From: Echiichthys vipera
Lineage: Eukaryota; Chordata; Actinopteri; Perciformes; Trachinidae
Direction: 5' to 3'
Assembly (NCBI GenBank): GCA_963691815.1
Contig: OY829667.1
Location: forward strand, 9,222,321 to 9,286,320
Length of the DNA: 64,000 nucleotides
This document shows positions 12,439 through 25,462 of this stretch, piece by piece. The notes beneath the pieces were generated by a model, which worked only from the letters and a program-made list of their open reading frames with translations, did no database searches and was not told the origin of the DNA. The position numbers and the translations under genes are program-made. Within the stretch, counting starts at the first letter, position 1. Each line of letters opens with the position of its first letter.

Positions 12439-12750
12439 TTTTTTGTACCAGGCCTTAAATATGTTTAATTATGCTGTGATAAATGGCCTTTTTAACATGG
12501 GGGTCAATGAGAAATTGCTCCATTTTGAAACATGCCCCTAGTGGCCACTTGGCAAACTGCAATTTTTGGCACTTTTGTATTGAATCAACCAGGACGTTGC
12601 TGTGGTTGGGGCTTGGTCACAACAGGAATTCTAAAACAATGATGACTATACACAAAGCTAGCTGGTTAACTGGTGTAGCTAGTTAGCTAAGTGCTAACAT
12701 GCTAGCCAGCCAGAGACTGGAGTTCACGTCGCCCATGTTGGATACTGATA
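12439..12750 (-). mobile_element. 'CCTGGTAC' family relic, partial copy on minus strand
   Basis: On the + strand it reads TTTTTGTACCAGGCCTTAAA, ACATGGGGGTCAATGAGAAA, GCCCCTAGTGGCCA and TTTTTGGCACTT, the same order as at 34800-34920. Only one arm of the inner palindromic mini-element remains. The GCTAGC-rich tail to about 12715 may belong to another repeat. Confidence 0.7.
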
Positions 12751-14636
12751 CCAAAAGCCTTTGTTAAAGTTACTACAAGGTAGTGTAGGAGTATTATTTC
12801 CACAAGCACCACTGCCTCGTGTCCTAAATATCAGCTGTTAAACTCTCGATAGAAAACCACTAATTCCTTGTGTCCTGCGCCTCCCTTCCATAGGAATAAA
12901 AAGTCAATTTCCTCACTGAAATTTCCTCCTCATATAGAGACATCAAAATTAAATTGAGACCACCTTCATAACCAGTTAAAAACTTATTGTAGGAACCTTC
13001 CTGAAGGTTAAGGAAAGGTCCTGGTCCTGAAATGGCATCATGTTTCTTTCTAAATATGTTTGCCAATGCTATTTAGTTGTATATGAACATCATTTTTGGA
13101 AACAGGGTTGTTGTACTTCCTGTTTCCTTACAATTCAGCAGTATATGAAAAGTATGTCTTCTTTACTAGCATACGCTTAATGAACTTTTGGTATATTATT
13201 CATATACCAAAAGTATAGTATATTCATTAGTTTCTTGTGTTCAGTTGCCTCCCTTGCTTATTTAGTTCCCTCCACCTTCCCTCTAGTGATCAGATCAGTT
13301 GCAGTGATCAGTGAGTTGAAGCCACACAGTGCAAACACTTCCATACTGATAAAATCGAAACACCTTATCAATACCAACACTTTGCCAGTTTTACGTAAAA
13401 GCCTAAAAGAGCAGTACACGGTGTAGGATACAGAAACCCTGTGATTTGAGGAAGATACACAGTAATGTAGTGAGTGAGTAAGTAATCTTATTGAGTTAAT
13501 TTAACTTAACAGAGACAGGCTAGCTCTTTCAATGTTTCCTGTCTTTATGCTAAGCTAAACTCTCCATGTTATTTAACCGACAGATGTGTGAGTGGTTTCG
13601 ATTTCCCCCTATAGCTCTAGGCAAAGCAAGCCTTTTTCCCAAATAAATGAATCCACTCTGAACCAGATTTTGTCAACATTAATTTATGTTTCAGGATAAA
13701 AACCCACTCAGCAGCCAGTGTATTCCTTCTGAAGACAGCAGTCCAGCGAAATGGCAAACCTCATTCAATAAATCTGGAACAGATGCTTTACATTCATTAA
13801 CAGTTATGAATTCTCCAACAGTTACTGTAGCCAATAGCATCACTGCTAACAAGGTTCCCAGGGCGCATTGTGAGTGACAGCCAGCTCAGACATGCAAAAG
13901 TGAGGCGGACGACACAACATGAACACTCACAGTGAGAGCTTCGATTTTCAAATATTTTATAATACAAGCGTTGCTGTTTATATATCAGTGAGATGGCACA
14001 GAGCCCAGATTCTTTTTTTTTAACAATAGCACTGCAGTGTGATTTTTTAGCTTGGATTTTTAAAAACAGAGAATTTCACTATAACGATGCCTTCTGTTTT
14101 TTTTTAAACTGGTATGCCTGTTGCTGATGGTGTCACTACAGACTAAACCTGTGCTCTGGGTAAACTCTCCTGCTGAATTTACTTTTTGACAGTGCGATAC
14201 AGTTGGGACCTGAAAGGGTTAGAGAAATAAAATGAGGTCGAGATGGGGGGAATGAACAATATGCGCCGATTGAGGGTTGATGACGCTTGCAGGGAAAATG
14301 TCACGGTGAGGAGGCCAGGGATGGGGGCAGCATCTTAATGACCCCCCATGTGGTGTGTAATGAGAATGAAGCAAACAAGCAAGTCGGGGTGAGGTTGCAA
14401 GCTGGATAAGAATTAGGTGTGATGTTTGTCCCTAAACTAAATTATAATAATTTCATTAATCTGTTTTGATTAAGTCTCATCGCTCTTATCAGTGTTGTTT
14501 TACAGATGCACCAGCATAAAAAAAAAAAGCTTTGGTAAACTCACTGTACGCTACATGCTCAGCACAAAACAGCAGGCAGACAAACTAGCTGGTGAACATA
14601 TTCCCATTCTCCACCCAAAATTTATATGCAGTTTTT
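12751..14636. other. Non-coding stretch with small repeat fragment and hairpin
   Basis: A perfect hairpin at 13184-13214 (13 bp arms ACTTTTGGTATAT, 5 base loop) and a short fragment at 13500-13560 (GACAGGCTAGC, CTTTATGCTAAGCTAA) that resembles the repeat at 22365-22750 in reverse orientation. No gene seen. Confidence 0.4.
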
Positions 14637-15200
14637 TTTAAAGCAATTTTTACCTTTCTGGCATTTTTACTCTTTTCTTTTGTAAGTTCAAATGTTCCTA
14701 GAAGCGTAAGGCACACTGAAATGTTAAAGGTGTTGAAACTCATCAATATTCACTTCTCATATATTTCTGATAAAAGTCTGACCAATCATTCTATTCGGTC
14801 CGAATAAAATAAAATGATTTCTCATTGTCATCCGTCGCTTGTTTCACTTGCGCTGCTCATGCTGTCATGTGAAATGTTGTGTCAGAGTGCACTGGAATGC
14901 CTGTCAAAGTGGAACCTCCTACTAGTGAATTTAGGGTAGGTCAATCTCCCTCAAATACATTAGTAGGAGATTCCACTTTGACAGGCATTTCAGTGCACTT
15001 TGCTTAGTTGTAGGTCCGTAACTTTGGACTTCCCATTGCACACAAACGCAGCATTTCTCTCAGCGCACGTGTCGGGGGAGGTCAGGCAGGGGGAAGCTTC
15101 GGAGGGGATCGCATTGAGACATGCACATGGGAAAACACGCTCCTCCTTTTTCTCTTGTGTCACGTTCAATGTCAATACATGCCAGAAAACAGGGTGAGTA
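14637..15200 (+). mobile_element. Dispersed repeat shared with 5505-6170, copy 2
   Basis: Same block order as copy 1 (CTTTCTGGCATTTTTAC, CATCAATATT, TTTCTGATAAAAGTCTGA, CATCCGTCGC, GGTCAGGCAGG, ACATGCCAGAAA). It differs by holding a 120 bp fold-back at 14883-15002 that copy 1 lacks. Confidence 0.75.
14883..15002. repeat. 120 bp near-perfect fold-back (about 46 bp arms, 28 base loop)
   Basis: The left arm from CAGAGTGCACTGGAATGCC to CCTACTAGTGAA pairs with the right arm from CATTAGTAGG to GTGCACTTTG with about four mismatches. It sits inside a larger repeat whose other copy has no such structure, which suggests a small palindromic transposon. I see no clear target-site duplication. A hairpin RNA gene is a less likely alternative. 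Confidence 0.8.
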
Positions 15201-16089
15201 GATAGTAGAAAGCAGCAAAGAGGCCAGTAACAATGTTGGTTACTTCTTTTTAATATCTCCCTTCAAAGTCAGTGCAGATACATCGATGTCCTACCACAGC
15301 TCGGGTGGAGACAGATGAAATTTGTGGCTCAGATGAGTAGTAGTAGAAGTTACCTCAGGAGCATAGCATCATGCTTGAAAAGTGGCGAAAAGTTGGAAGT
15401 CCACCTGTGTCCATCACTGACAAACGCAGCTGTAGCCAATAAATACCTGTGACCACTGCAGAATCCTTGTCCTGGGAATCAATGCCAATTGTAACTTTTA
15501 GTGTGGGTTTTGTCTATTGGCAAATAGTCTATAGTGGAGCTGGCTTCTAGCTATTTTTTTCAGTGGTTGGTGGAGAACAAAGCAGAGTTAAAATGAGAAT
15601 ATTGAACTTACATTTGTCAGAAGAATGAGATCTTGTTGCACTGCCCCAAAATGACTGATAAAGTTTCCAAGATGTAAATGTATGTGTTTTACATTTAAAA
15701 CATGTTTAAATGTTATATCATTGATGGCATGTATAAATATATTAGAGTGCTTTATTGTCTTCTCAATGATACAATACCATTACCGTGCACCTTAACCACT
15801 ATTTGGGCCACCAGATAGAAAGCAGTAGCAGGTTCACACTTGCTTTAGCTTCAAATCCTCCTCCAAGAAGTACTCCCCCTGTCATATGCTATCTCGTTGT
15901 GTCATTCTGCTGTGCTAGCCTCTGCCCCCATTGCTGCCTTCATGTGCTGCTTAGGCAAATATAGAAAGAGACTCGTGTGACATGCAAAGCCACACACAGA
16001 AAACCCCTGAGAAGGTGCATCCGCACTTTCCACACACTGTTACATAATAGATGGCAAAAGCAGCACAAAAGACAGAGGGAGACTATGCG

Positions 16090-16091
<2 letters not shown>

Positions 16092-16163
<72 letters not shown>
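16092..16163. repeat. (GT)n microsatellite
   Basis: About 36 uninterrupted GT units. Confidence 0.98.
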
Positions 16164-16164
<1 letters not shown>

Positions 16165-16345
16165 GGGACCGAGGAAGGGACGGAGAGAAAACTAATTAGC
16201 ACAGCACTTTAAGCATCATGGGCCACAGACTGCTGCGAATGGGGACTGCCACAGACAATCCCAGTCAATTTTCCCACTCAGCGGAGAGAGCTGAGGCATG
16301 CTCTGACATTGTGTTTTATCTCAGCGGGCCTCTTCACTCATGTCA

Positions 16346-16348
16346 AGA

Positions 16349-16387
<39 letters not shown>

Positions 16388-16388
16388 G
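16346..16388. repeat. (GA)n microsatellite with one interruption
   Basis: AG units with one C at 16361. Confidence 0.95.
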
Positions 16389-17360
16389 CAAGGTTGTTGG
16401 TCAGAGAGTGAAAAGACAAAGAGTGGTGAATTAAGAAGAAAAGAGCAGTTACAGCAAAAGAGAGTAACAGCACAAGAGGGAGACAGCTAAGTAAAATCCA
16501 GAAAGACAAAGATGTGAGCAGGGAGGGAGATTAAGACAATGAAAGCAGAGGATCTGCAGCACTTAGAGTTTGAAACATTTAAATAGTTTCTCTCGTTGAG
16601 GATTTTTCTCAGCTTTTAAGATGTAAATGTAAAATGTAAATATTGGTGGTTTACGGACAATACATCACAACATCCAATCAATGACATTTGAAGGAATGAC
16701 ACTGGATTGTAGCATATTTACAGAAGACAGGGATGTGCAGCCCCGAGGCAATTGTGGACAATCGAGAGAATTGAAAATAACGACTACCCTTCGTGCAGCA
16801 AAATACAGTTTGACTCACAACCAGGCTCCTGAGTGTGTTCGATGAATACTGTCCTGAAGCCCCTGCACGCTGTCTGAGGGAAACAAATAAATACAAATTT
16901 CATAGTTCTGCAAAGGCAGAATAAAGAGAGACCACTCGCATGTTAACTCCGTCATGTAAGCGCCACATGGCTTCTGTGTAGTATGTACTCGTATCTAATC
17001 TGAATAAATCATTTTATTAGACAGCCTTTGCACTTTAACAGCTCTATTTTTACGGCCTCCCTACCATTAGTATAGACACACAATAGCCATCTGTCTCTAC
17101 ACACGCTGCAATATGCATTAACCCGAACTGTTTGTGCACTGAAAAGCATGATGAATATCCGAGGTGGAATGTCAACGTATTGGATCTGATGTATCCAAAA
17201 ACATTCAGCAGAGAATGTCAGGAAAATAGAAGATTAAAAGCTGTGCTTTAATTTGCGCGAAATGTACAAAATGTTTAGTGTTTCACTACACTACGGTATT
17301 ATGCCATGGTCTAAGGATTGCTATGTCCAGTGGTCAACAATCGGGGGTTGATCATTCTGT

Positions 17361-17722
<362 letters not shown>

Positions 17723-17724
17723 CA

Positions 17725-18510
17725 AGTGCTAACCTATAGGGCTGAAAAATGAGGCCAACTCATAAGTGCCGAAAACTGCAGTTCCTTCAATGGCCACTTG
17801 AGAACGGCTCCAAAAGTGAGTCATTCCCCACAGACACCCATGTTAAAATGTTCAGCTTTGCAGAAATAGCCTTGACGTTTACCGAATTTGCTGGAGTTCA
17901 GTTAATTACTTTCTTCCTTGAACTGAACTTGAGTGCATTTGGTAATCAACTTGTTCTTGCTGCCTCTCAATAAAGACGTAGCCGACTGCTAAGGCTTGTA
18001 GCATTGTCTTTTTTAATAAACTCCGGGTTTGCTAACTGAGTTGTTAGTGCTTCATTTCATGTGTAGGGAATCTTATCATGCTACTGCAGAGGTTTGGTGC
18101 CATTTTGAGAAGTATTAGTGGTTAAAAAAGGCCCTTTTGGATGGTTCAGCACTCTGCCCCGAGCTACTCAGTGTTAGCCATGTCTGGCTGTTGGCGACTC
18201 CCCGGGATTTCTCCGTTAATAGGTGATCAACGAAAGAAACCGTCTCGATGGCTTATTTGAAGGATATTCTTGCTGAAAAAGACAATGGGATGCTTTTACG
18301 CCGGGATTACACTTTAAGGGCTTGGCTGCTTTGAGTGACAGGTGGGTGCCATTACATATATGAAGCATAGACTCTTGGCTTCATGCGGTCCACCTCAGCT
18401 CCATTCACGCTCCATCCACGCTGAACCTCTTTGCCCAGTTTTGGATTAGCCGGGAACAGGCAGCATCAGGCACTGCCAGGATGGAGTCCCCCACACACAG
18501 TCTATACACT
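17725..18510 (+). mobile_element. 'CCTGGTAC'-type relic inserted in another transposon
   Basis: The left part (AAGTGCCGAAAACTGCAGTT, TGGCCACTTGAGAACGGCTC, CATGTTAAAATG) corresponds to the 5' part of the family as seen at 34850-34950 on the minus strand. The right end CACAGTCTATACACT resembles the end of that copy, ACAGTCTATACTC. The middle diverges. It separates two adjacent parts of the element at 17361-17722 and 18511-18603. Confidence 0.55.
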
Positions 18511-18603
18511 AAACTAAAATGTGGTCATGGTATGGATGACACCTGCTTAGCATCAGCATGGTTAGCATTTGGCTTAAGTGGCCTCACCGAGCTTCTAGGA
18601 TGA
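18511..18603 (+). mobile_element. Right part of the relic started at 17361
   Basis: CTAAACTAAAATGTGGTCAT, GCATCAGCATGGTTAGCATT and GGCCTCACCGAGCTTCTAGG match the 3' part of the family also seen at 43975-44150 (GTTAGCATTAAGCTAG, CAGCCTCACGGCGGCACTAG). Confidence 0.65.
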
Positions 18604-20369
18604 CACTTCATTTTGTTTATACTGTGTTGGAGACCACATTTTTATCTACATTTCATTCTTTGGTCAATAAAGATTTATGAAAAGCAAATTATAATACTAT
18701 TATGATACTATTCTATTATTTCATGAAATGATTAAGCATGTGATATGAAGCGGCATATCAGCTTTCTAATATTTTTTTTGCAGCCTCTGTATAGTACTTT
18801 TGTTTCAGTTCAAATTTGTTCATTGAGATGTTCATGCTTGCGTATAAATTATGCTGTTAAAATATTGAACACTTTCTCCGAAGTGGATCAATCCAAATGA
18901 AATGAATTCATTGTTTAATGATCTCTATTTCATGGACCGCTGTACACCTCTGTGCTCCTTGCTCATTTTCTTATTTCCTTGCACTAATTGCTGCACACAG
19001 TCTGTACAATGACCGCTCATGACATTCTCCAAGTGCGGTTGAGCACAAGAAATTAAAAAACAAAAGGAGTCTTAAGTGAAGTGCTTTCTCCATTTCTACC
19101 ACCCAGTTAACACGCACATGCACACGCACACACACACACACAAAAAAATAATCTGTGGGATTCATTAGCCAGCCCCTGATTTGTGGAACACTGTTGTCAG
19201 CGCATAATTAGCAGTTGAGCATTGTTTACGATGGCTTTGCAAGTGGAGTGGAAAGTGTTGTGAGGAGTGTGGTCCAAGGTCAAAACAGCCCGAAGGAATG
19301 GAAGGAAGGAGGAAGGAAGACACAGAGTAACCAGACCTGATTTGGTGGAGTCAACATAATTAACTTTGTTCAGATATGGGAGAGATCCTAGTATGAGGAG
19401 GGAAAATTGTCACAGTTACATTATTTTATAATCATGAGCAAACTTGCGTCACGATGTACACGCAGAATAACTCACAGAATCAATGTATATATATATATAT
19501 ATATATATACACACGCACACATTTATATATAGATATAGATATATCTATATATAAATGTATATTTTGTTGTCACAGAAATATTACTTAGTGAACGCTTGTT
19601 ATATGGAGATCAAGAGATAATTATATTGTGCTCCCAAGGAAACAAAGCAAGTAATAATTATCCTCACTGGTCTCCATAAGATCCTGTTATGTGTACGAGG
19701 TTATACAGTAATTACAGTCCAAAACAAGCTACTGTAGGCTTACAAGCCATAATAATAATAATAAAAAAGCCATTGCAATACACAGCAATCAAATAGTGTT
19801 GTTTTTGACTCATGTTTTAATAAACTTTAGATTTCTTGTCCATGACAAAAGCCTTTGGTCTAGAGGTTATGTCAATTATGATTTATCTGTCAGAAGGGAG
19901 AGCAGAGCAAGCTTGAAGTTGCCAATGTCATTGTCTATGTTTAACCTAATTCACAAAATTTCCTGTTAAACAAGTAATATTGTTGCCTAAACCTGACTTA
20001 GTTGTATTGCTTAAAAGCATCTATGGAATGCTGCTGGGGCTAGTCCTAAAGCCTATCAGCCCTCAATTAAAAGTCATTGCTCTTTTAAAATGCTTTTTTT
20101 CTTGTAGAAAGCCTAAATTATGTCTGTGGTTAACACAGGCTTGAGAGATTCTAATGTTCTGCAACATAAAATCGGTCAGAAATCACCCCATTTTTACAAT
20201 TGTATGCATTCTTAGTGGTTGCTTTGTGGCCATATGAGACTACAGACTTCATCACACTACACACTACTTGTCAGATTCATCCATTCACACAGACATTCAC
20301 ACTGACGGCCGTGGACATATCATCTAACCTAACCAATCACACCACATTCACACACTTTCTAATACTAAC
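18604..20369. other. Non-coding A/T-rich stretch
   Basis: Contains (AT)n at 19486-19509 and a long A/T palindrome at 19519-19558. No gene or clear transposon. Confidence 0.4.
19519..19558. repeat. Perfect A/T palindrome, 18 bp arms
   Basis: ACATTTATATATAGATAT is followed after 4 bases by its exact reverse complement. It lies next to an (AT)n run and short CA stretch, so it may have grown from the same simple repeat. Confidence 0.9.
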
Positions 20370-20960
20370 AAGTGATTTTCATGCCTAACTCTAACCGTCT
20401 TCTTTTGTAGGCTAAAACTAGTCATGTAACGGTGTCGCGGTCCTCTCCTGGTCTGACTTTGCAGTACACTTCCGCTGCAAAACCCAGAACTTTCACCTAG
20501 GCATGTGGGTCCGTTTCACGTTGCGGGTTCTTTTCCCTCTGTGGGGTTTGTTTCCCGTTGCAAGGTTCATTTCCTGTTGCAGGGTTTGTTTCCCGTTGCG
20601 GGGTTCGTTTTCCGTTGCAGGGTTCGTTTCCCGTTGCGGGGTTCGTTTCCCGTTGCGGGGTTCGTTTCCTGTTGCGAGGTTCGTTTCCCGTTGTGGGGTC
20701 TGTTTCGTCCATGCCCCGGATGTACTAAACGGAACCGTGACTTTTTTCTAATCCTAACAAAGTGGTTTTCATGCCTAACCTTAATTGTCACCGTTTATTG
20801 GTTAAAACCAGTCAAGTAACGGAAATGTTGGTGCCTTGGTGTCGCGGTCCACTTCTGGTCCGACTTTGCAGACCACTGCCTGTCCATCGTCATCTCGCAG
20901 TCGACTTTAATTCAGCGTTACGTAAGATATCACACAAATTTTTGTGCGAAACTCTTCCTA
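20370..20960 (+). mobile_element. Rearranged repeat relic with duplicated segment flanking a minisatellite
   Basis: The block CATGCCTAAC... GGCTAAAACTAGTCATGTAA, then GGTGTCGCGGTCC, ...TGGTCTGACTTTGCAG at 20380-20463 recurs at 20770-20872 (CATGCCTAACCTTAATTGTC, GTCAAGTAACGG, GGTGTCGCGGTCC, TGGTCCGACTTTGCAG). The same family is at 6236-6410 and 39160-39430. Confidence 0.7.
20511..20707 (+). repeat. GC-rich minisatellite, 19 bp unit
   Basis: Ten units close to CGTTTCCCGTTGCGGGGTT plus a partial unit, with point variants. The 19 bp unit shifts frame each time, so several frames stay open on both strands; none is a gene. Confidence 0.95.
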
Positions 20961-21336
20961 TGATATCATATTAACCTGGTCATGAGAATACATTGAACAG
21001 ACAGTTGGAGACGAGCTGATCAGCATACATATGTTTGAGTCATTCATACATTCATCAAGTGGCAGAGACTCCAGATGCATAATAATCCCAATATGTCACT
21101 TGGAAGTTTTTGCCCTGTCCTCAAACATCTCTAATTAAATGTGACTGTATTATTATACATCACATTGGGGCTGTTCATCACCCATGTAGTCACCATTTTT
21201 TAGTAGAAAGGTCACTGGATTGATATTCTTCCGTGTTGTGTATTCGGTTTGTGTATGTGCACATACACCTTCACATTTCTGGGATACAAAGCCAACAGCC
21301 ATCATTATCTCTGTGAGTCCGTGTAACACACACAGA

Positions 21337-21405
<69 letters not shown>

Positions 21406-22364
21406 CATAGTAGACACGCGTCCGAAATCAAAGGCGTGTTCATCTCAGAAGGAGGCTGAATCAGTGTCTGATCTGTTCTCAGGTCAGCTGGCCTCACAGT
21501 GTGTGCAGTGTGTGTGTGTGTGTGTGTGTTAGATCAATACCCAGTTATAGTTAGCTCAGCCCCACCCTGATTCAGGACACAGGCTCCAAGGAACACACAC
21601 ACATAGAAAAAGAAAAATCACACAGGTCTTAGAGGGACGGAGCTTTTAACCACCACATATGAGTCTCTCTTCTTCTGGCACAAAGAACAAAAACAGATAA
21701 AGAAATCAAGGAATCAAGGATGGGGAGGCGGTGGACAGTACCCACATGAGACTTCTCTACTCAATCATGTGCGACCACGTACGCAACACAGGGAGGGAGG
21801 AGAAAAAAAAGTGAGCGAGAGATTTAAAATGACAGATAAAGAATCAGAGCGACAAGGACAAAGAGAACAGAGAAAGCAGAGAAAAATGTGCAGAGTGCAG
21901 AAAAAATAAAGACCCAGCAAAAACATGTGAAGTGATGGCCTTTGATTTTTTTTCTCCCTTCTCCTGCCTTAGCATAAATGACAATGTGCCATACAAGCCC
22001 AGCTGGGATTTGCCAAATCCCCTTCACGTTGTGACAGTGTGTGGAGGTGAGTCTCTTCGTGCTGTAGGAATTCCCTGTGCCCTGCATTTGTGCTTTTTTA
22101 CAGGGCCCTTTTATTAGTAGCCTAACGTGTGAAAGTGTAGTGTTAGCACGAGATCAAAAGATGGAAAGGGAGTGTGGGGGGAAGAGAATAAGAGGGGGAG
22201 ATTCCTTCAGGCGTCTGCTGTGCTCCACGCGTCTTGGCAAAGGTGTAAATTGAAATGAAAACTTCACTTTGATTAAAAACGTCTGCATTTCAATATCTCA
22301 CATCATCTTCAACCTTTCCTATAGCTTTGGGGGCTGTTAAAGCTTTTTTGTTTTGAAGGAGGTA
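20961..22364. other. Non-coding stretch with CA/TG tracts
   Basis: Contains (CA)n at 21326-21404 and (TG)n at 21508-21529. No gene seen. Confidence 0.4.
21326..21404. repeat. (CA)n microsatellite, interrupted
   Basis: CA units with a G and a T interruption (21335 and 21364 region). Confidence 0.95.
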
Positions 22365-22750
22365 ATGTTAATTTACAGTCAGATGAGATAGATACCACTC
22401 ACGTCTGCACAGTGAAGACAAAGAAAGCAGCTGGTTAGCTTAGCACAAAGACTGGAAACAGAACAGCTAGCCTGATTCTGTCTAAAGGTTGAATAAATCT
22501 GCCTACAACCTCTAAAGCTCGCTAATTTACAGGCTATATCTTATCTTATCTCTATATCGTTTGTTTAACCAAACAGAGTCAGGCTAGCCATTTCCCCTTT
22601 TTCGTAGCTAAGCTAACAGTCTCCTAGCTAGCTTCATACTGTTTCTGTACTATAAGAAGGTAATCTGAAAGAAGATAGCTGCTTTAGATAACATTTAAAA
22701 GTTGGATTCATTTTCTCATCTAACATTTGCCAAGAGAGTCATTAGGTGAT
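22365..22750 (+). mobile_element. Non-autonomous fish repeat ('GGTTAGCTTAGCACAAAGAC' type)
   Basis: GGTTAGCTTAGCACAAAGAC, TGGAAACAGAACAGCTAGCC, CCTCTAAAGCTCGCTAATTT, TCAGGCTAGCCATTTCCCC and TTTCTCATCTAACATTTGCC follow the order of a widespread fish DNA-transposon-derived repeat. A related fragment in opposite sense is at about 23685-23800 (CAATAGTTTGGCACTTTGG, CTTATTTCCTTTCTTGCC). Confidence 0.65.
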
Positions 22751-25241
22751 TCCCTTAAATGTTAAACTATTTAAGCGGTAAATTAGGCTTGCAAATTGCA
22801 GTTACTAATAACATACACAATGCACGCACACAACACCAGCTTAACAAGCTTTCTGTTTTAGGTTCAATTCATTTGTGAGGAAACAAATGGGCTCTTAAAT
22901 GGTTATTGATCGGATTCCCCTTTCCCCTCCCTTCTTGAAATATGCCCTGGCAGGAAACACGAAAAAAAAAACCCATCTCAGAAATCTCATCCATCAACAA
23001 ATACCTTTGATTCCGCTCGTGCGCAGCAAAGACCTGCCTAATCAAAACACAAATCCACGGACGAATGAAGAGAAATGAATCAGAAAGTCTGTTTCTTCGA
23101 CGCCCTGCTCAGAACTTATTGATTGCCTTCCCTCTCGGTCTCCACCCCCTTTCTCCCCTGCACTGAATTTTGTCAAACCACTGTAATCACTGGCAATTTG
23201 CAGGGCACCCCGCACATGGATTCTTGCCCACTGCTGAGTGCGAGCATATCTGTGTGTAGAGGTTCGGAATGTGTGTGTATGTGTGTGTTTCTCAATTGGT
23301 CTATTTTGGGAAAATGGGGACCATCTTGCTATTAGATTTAGTGCATAGAGAGGGACAGAGAGAGATTCCCTTGGTTGCTGATTACCTGGGGAGGTCCCTC
23401 GACGTAAATTGAGTTGGGGGCCACACACACACACACACACACACACACTTAAACGTTTTGAGCAGATCCTTTTTCACTCCTGCATGCTGATATCCTCACC
23501 CCGTCTTTTAATAGCAACCTACAGTATAAACCTTTGCAAAAAACTGGTGTAATGGTGGGAAAAAGAAAATGTAAATAATTTTAAAGAAACCTAACCACTC
23601 TTTAACGGCACTATTATGAATTTTTAAATATGTTGTAGATTATTAATCATGCTTAAGCCAGAGATCCGTGCAATCATTTACACTTTTAAGCAATAGTTTG
23701 GCACTTTGGAAAGTTGCGCTTATTTCCTTTCTTGCCTAGAAAAACATGCATGAGACATTACTTTTAGCCCATTTATCAGAATATATTGGTAAGATATATG
23801 AAATAAATGTCCCCCCAGTCTTTTAACATAAACAAATATATGTGTAACCTAAATTAATGCTCATTTCCATCAAGAACTGTGGTAAACTACTGTACCATGT
23901 GTTTTACTGTTGCATTATTTGCTGTTGCGTTGCACACTGTGACTTTTACGTGTTTAAAACAGTGATTTATTTTTATCCCTAAACAGATAAAGAGATGAAA
24001 TAAAATTATAATGAAAGGATAGAAACATAACAATGTTACAAGTACTGAAAGGAAGAATGTGTCCGCCTCCAACTGTGGGTGCTGCTGGTTAATTTCCCTG
24101 CAAGACCGCAGCTGTCAGCGTCGAGACTTTCAAAAACGACTCCGTCCCACAGCAGCTGGGAGATCTGCTGACGTTAATGTGTGAGAGCAAGAGTCCTAAC
24201 GTAGCCTCGGCTACATTTTGATATGGAGACCGAGAATATCTCTGGCTGGAGTGAAAAGTTGCGTCTGTGTCTTGCAATTTCTTGCTTTGCCTTTTCCATT
24301 TGGCTGGACAAATTGAGAATGAAAACAACAAGAAATTACATATTGTAGCATGTAATGACATGTAATTATTGAGAGGCTGTGGATTATTAGGCTTTTTATT
24401 GTCACGGATGTTGTTAGGCCCATTGCCAAACATGATTGCCTCCCATTAATTTTCAGCTTGGTTTATATCATGTAATGGCCATTAACTGGAGAGGTTTGTT
24501 TCCCTTTGAACAATGCTGTCCTTCTATTATAATTTCTATTACATACGCAAGAACCGTGTAAAATGATATAATTACCATCAATCATCTGATGTTTTATTGA
24601 GAGTCACATATCAATTATTACAGATTTGTTTGATAGAGGAAATGGCTCTAATGTAGCAATCCCTTCAGTTGCATACACTTTTGTTCACGCTACACCAGGA
24701 CACTACTACCCCGTAAGTCACCATGACAGCACACGGACATTATTTCCACTCCTGAACTCTCTTTGAGCAAAGAATGCATTAAAAGTTTACACACAGACAC
24801 TTGATGAAAAACCACCCAATCTGTTTCCATCACCCCCACACACGCGCGATGAATGGGTGCAATCAATTCCATGGAAACATCAATAGCTCCAACAGCTGAT
24901 AGGTGTGATAATAATATCTGCAAAGCCTGGCGCTATTTGCAATAGACTTAGCTATTATTAAGAAACAAGGAGCTGTGGGACAATCCCCTGACAGACTAAC
25001 AGTGGGAAAGGAAATGTTTCTTTAATAACCCCCGTGGTCAATAAAAAAGCCTTTTCTAATGATACCTCTTATTTTTTCACAACAATGGATATTACACTGC
25101 TGTTCATTTGTCATGCTTTCACTGAGGGTAACTAAGGAACAGAGGCATTATAGGAATGAATGAGAAGGATATAACAGATGTTAGAAAGACCATGTTTAAT
25201 CTTCAACAATAGCAACAAAAGTACCACATAAACCTTCTACA
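22751..25241. other. Non-coding stretch; part may be conserved regulatory DNA
   Basis: Contains (CA)n at 23422-23448 and one repeat fragment at 23685-23800. The 24085-24640 part is free of recognisable repeats, has many TAAT/ATTA cores and alternates GC- and AT-rich segments. It reads like conserved non-coding DNA, but conservation cannot be shown from one sequence. Confidence 0.3.
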
Positions 25242-25265
25242 AACACACACACACACACACACACA
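25242..25265. repeat. (AC)n microsatellite
   Basis: About 11 AC units. Confidence 0.93.
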
Positions 25266-25462
25266 TACACTTGAGCTTATTTCACACATGCACTGCAAAC
25301 ATCTAAGACATAACCGGCAGGAGCTGTATGTGAGAATGCAAATGTCCCAATCTTTGCCCTGGCAGCTATTGAATACAAAGTCTGTGTAATGTCCGATTGA
25401 GCCCATGTAGCTCATTGTGCGGAAATTTATGGCAGGCGGGTGTTCGAATCGATGACATTTCT

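Larger units (their letters stand above)
15201..17360. other. Non-coding stretch with two microsatellites
   Basis: Holds a (GT)n and a (GA)n tract, otherwise A/T-rich sequence without gene-like frames or recognisable transposons. Confidence 0.4.

Noticed and set aside
20497..20819. Overlapping frames on both strands with repeated F-P-V-A / R-N-G-K-R units
   Set aside because: Products of the 19 bp minisatellite, open in several frames at once.
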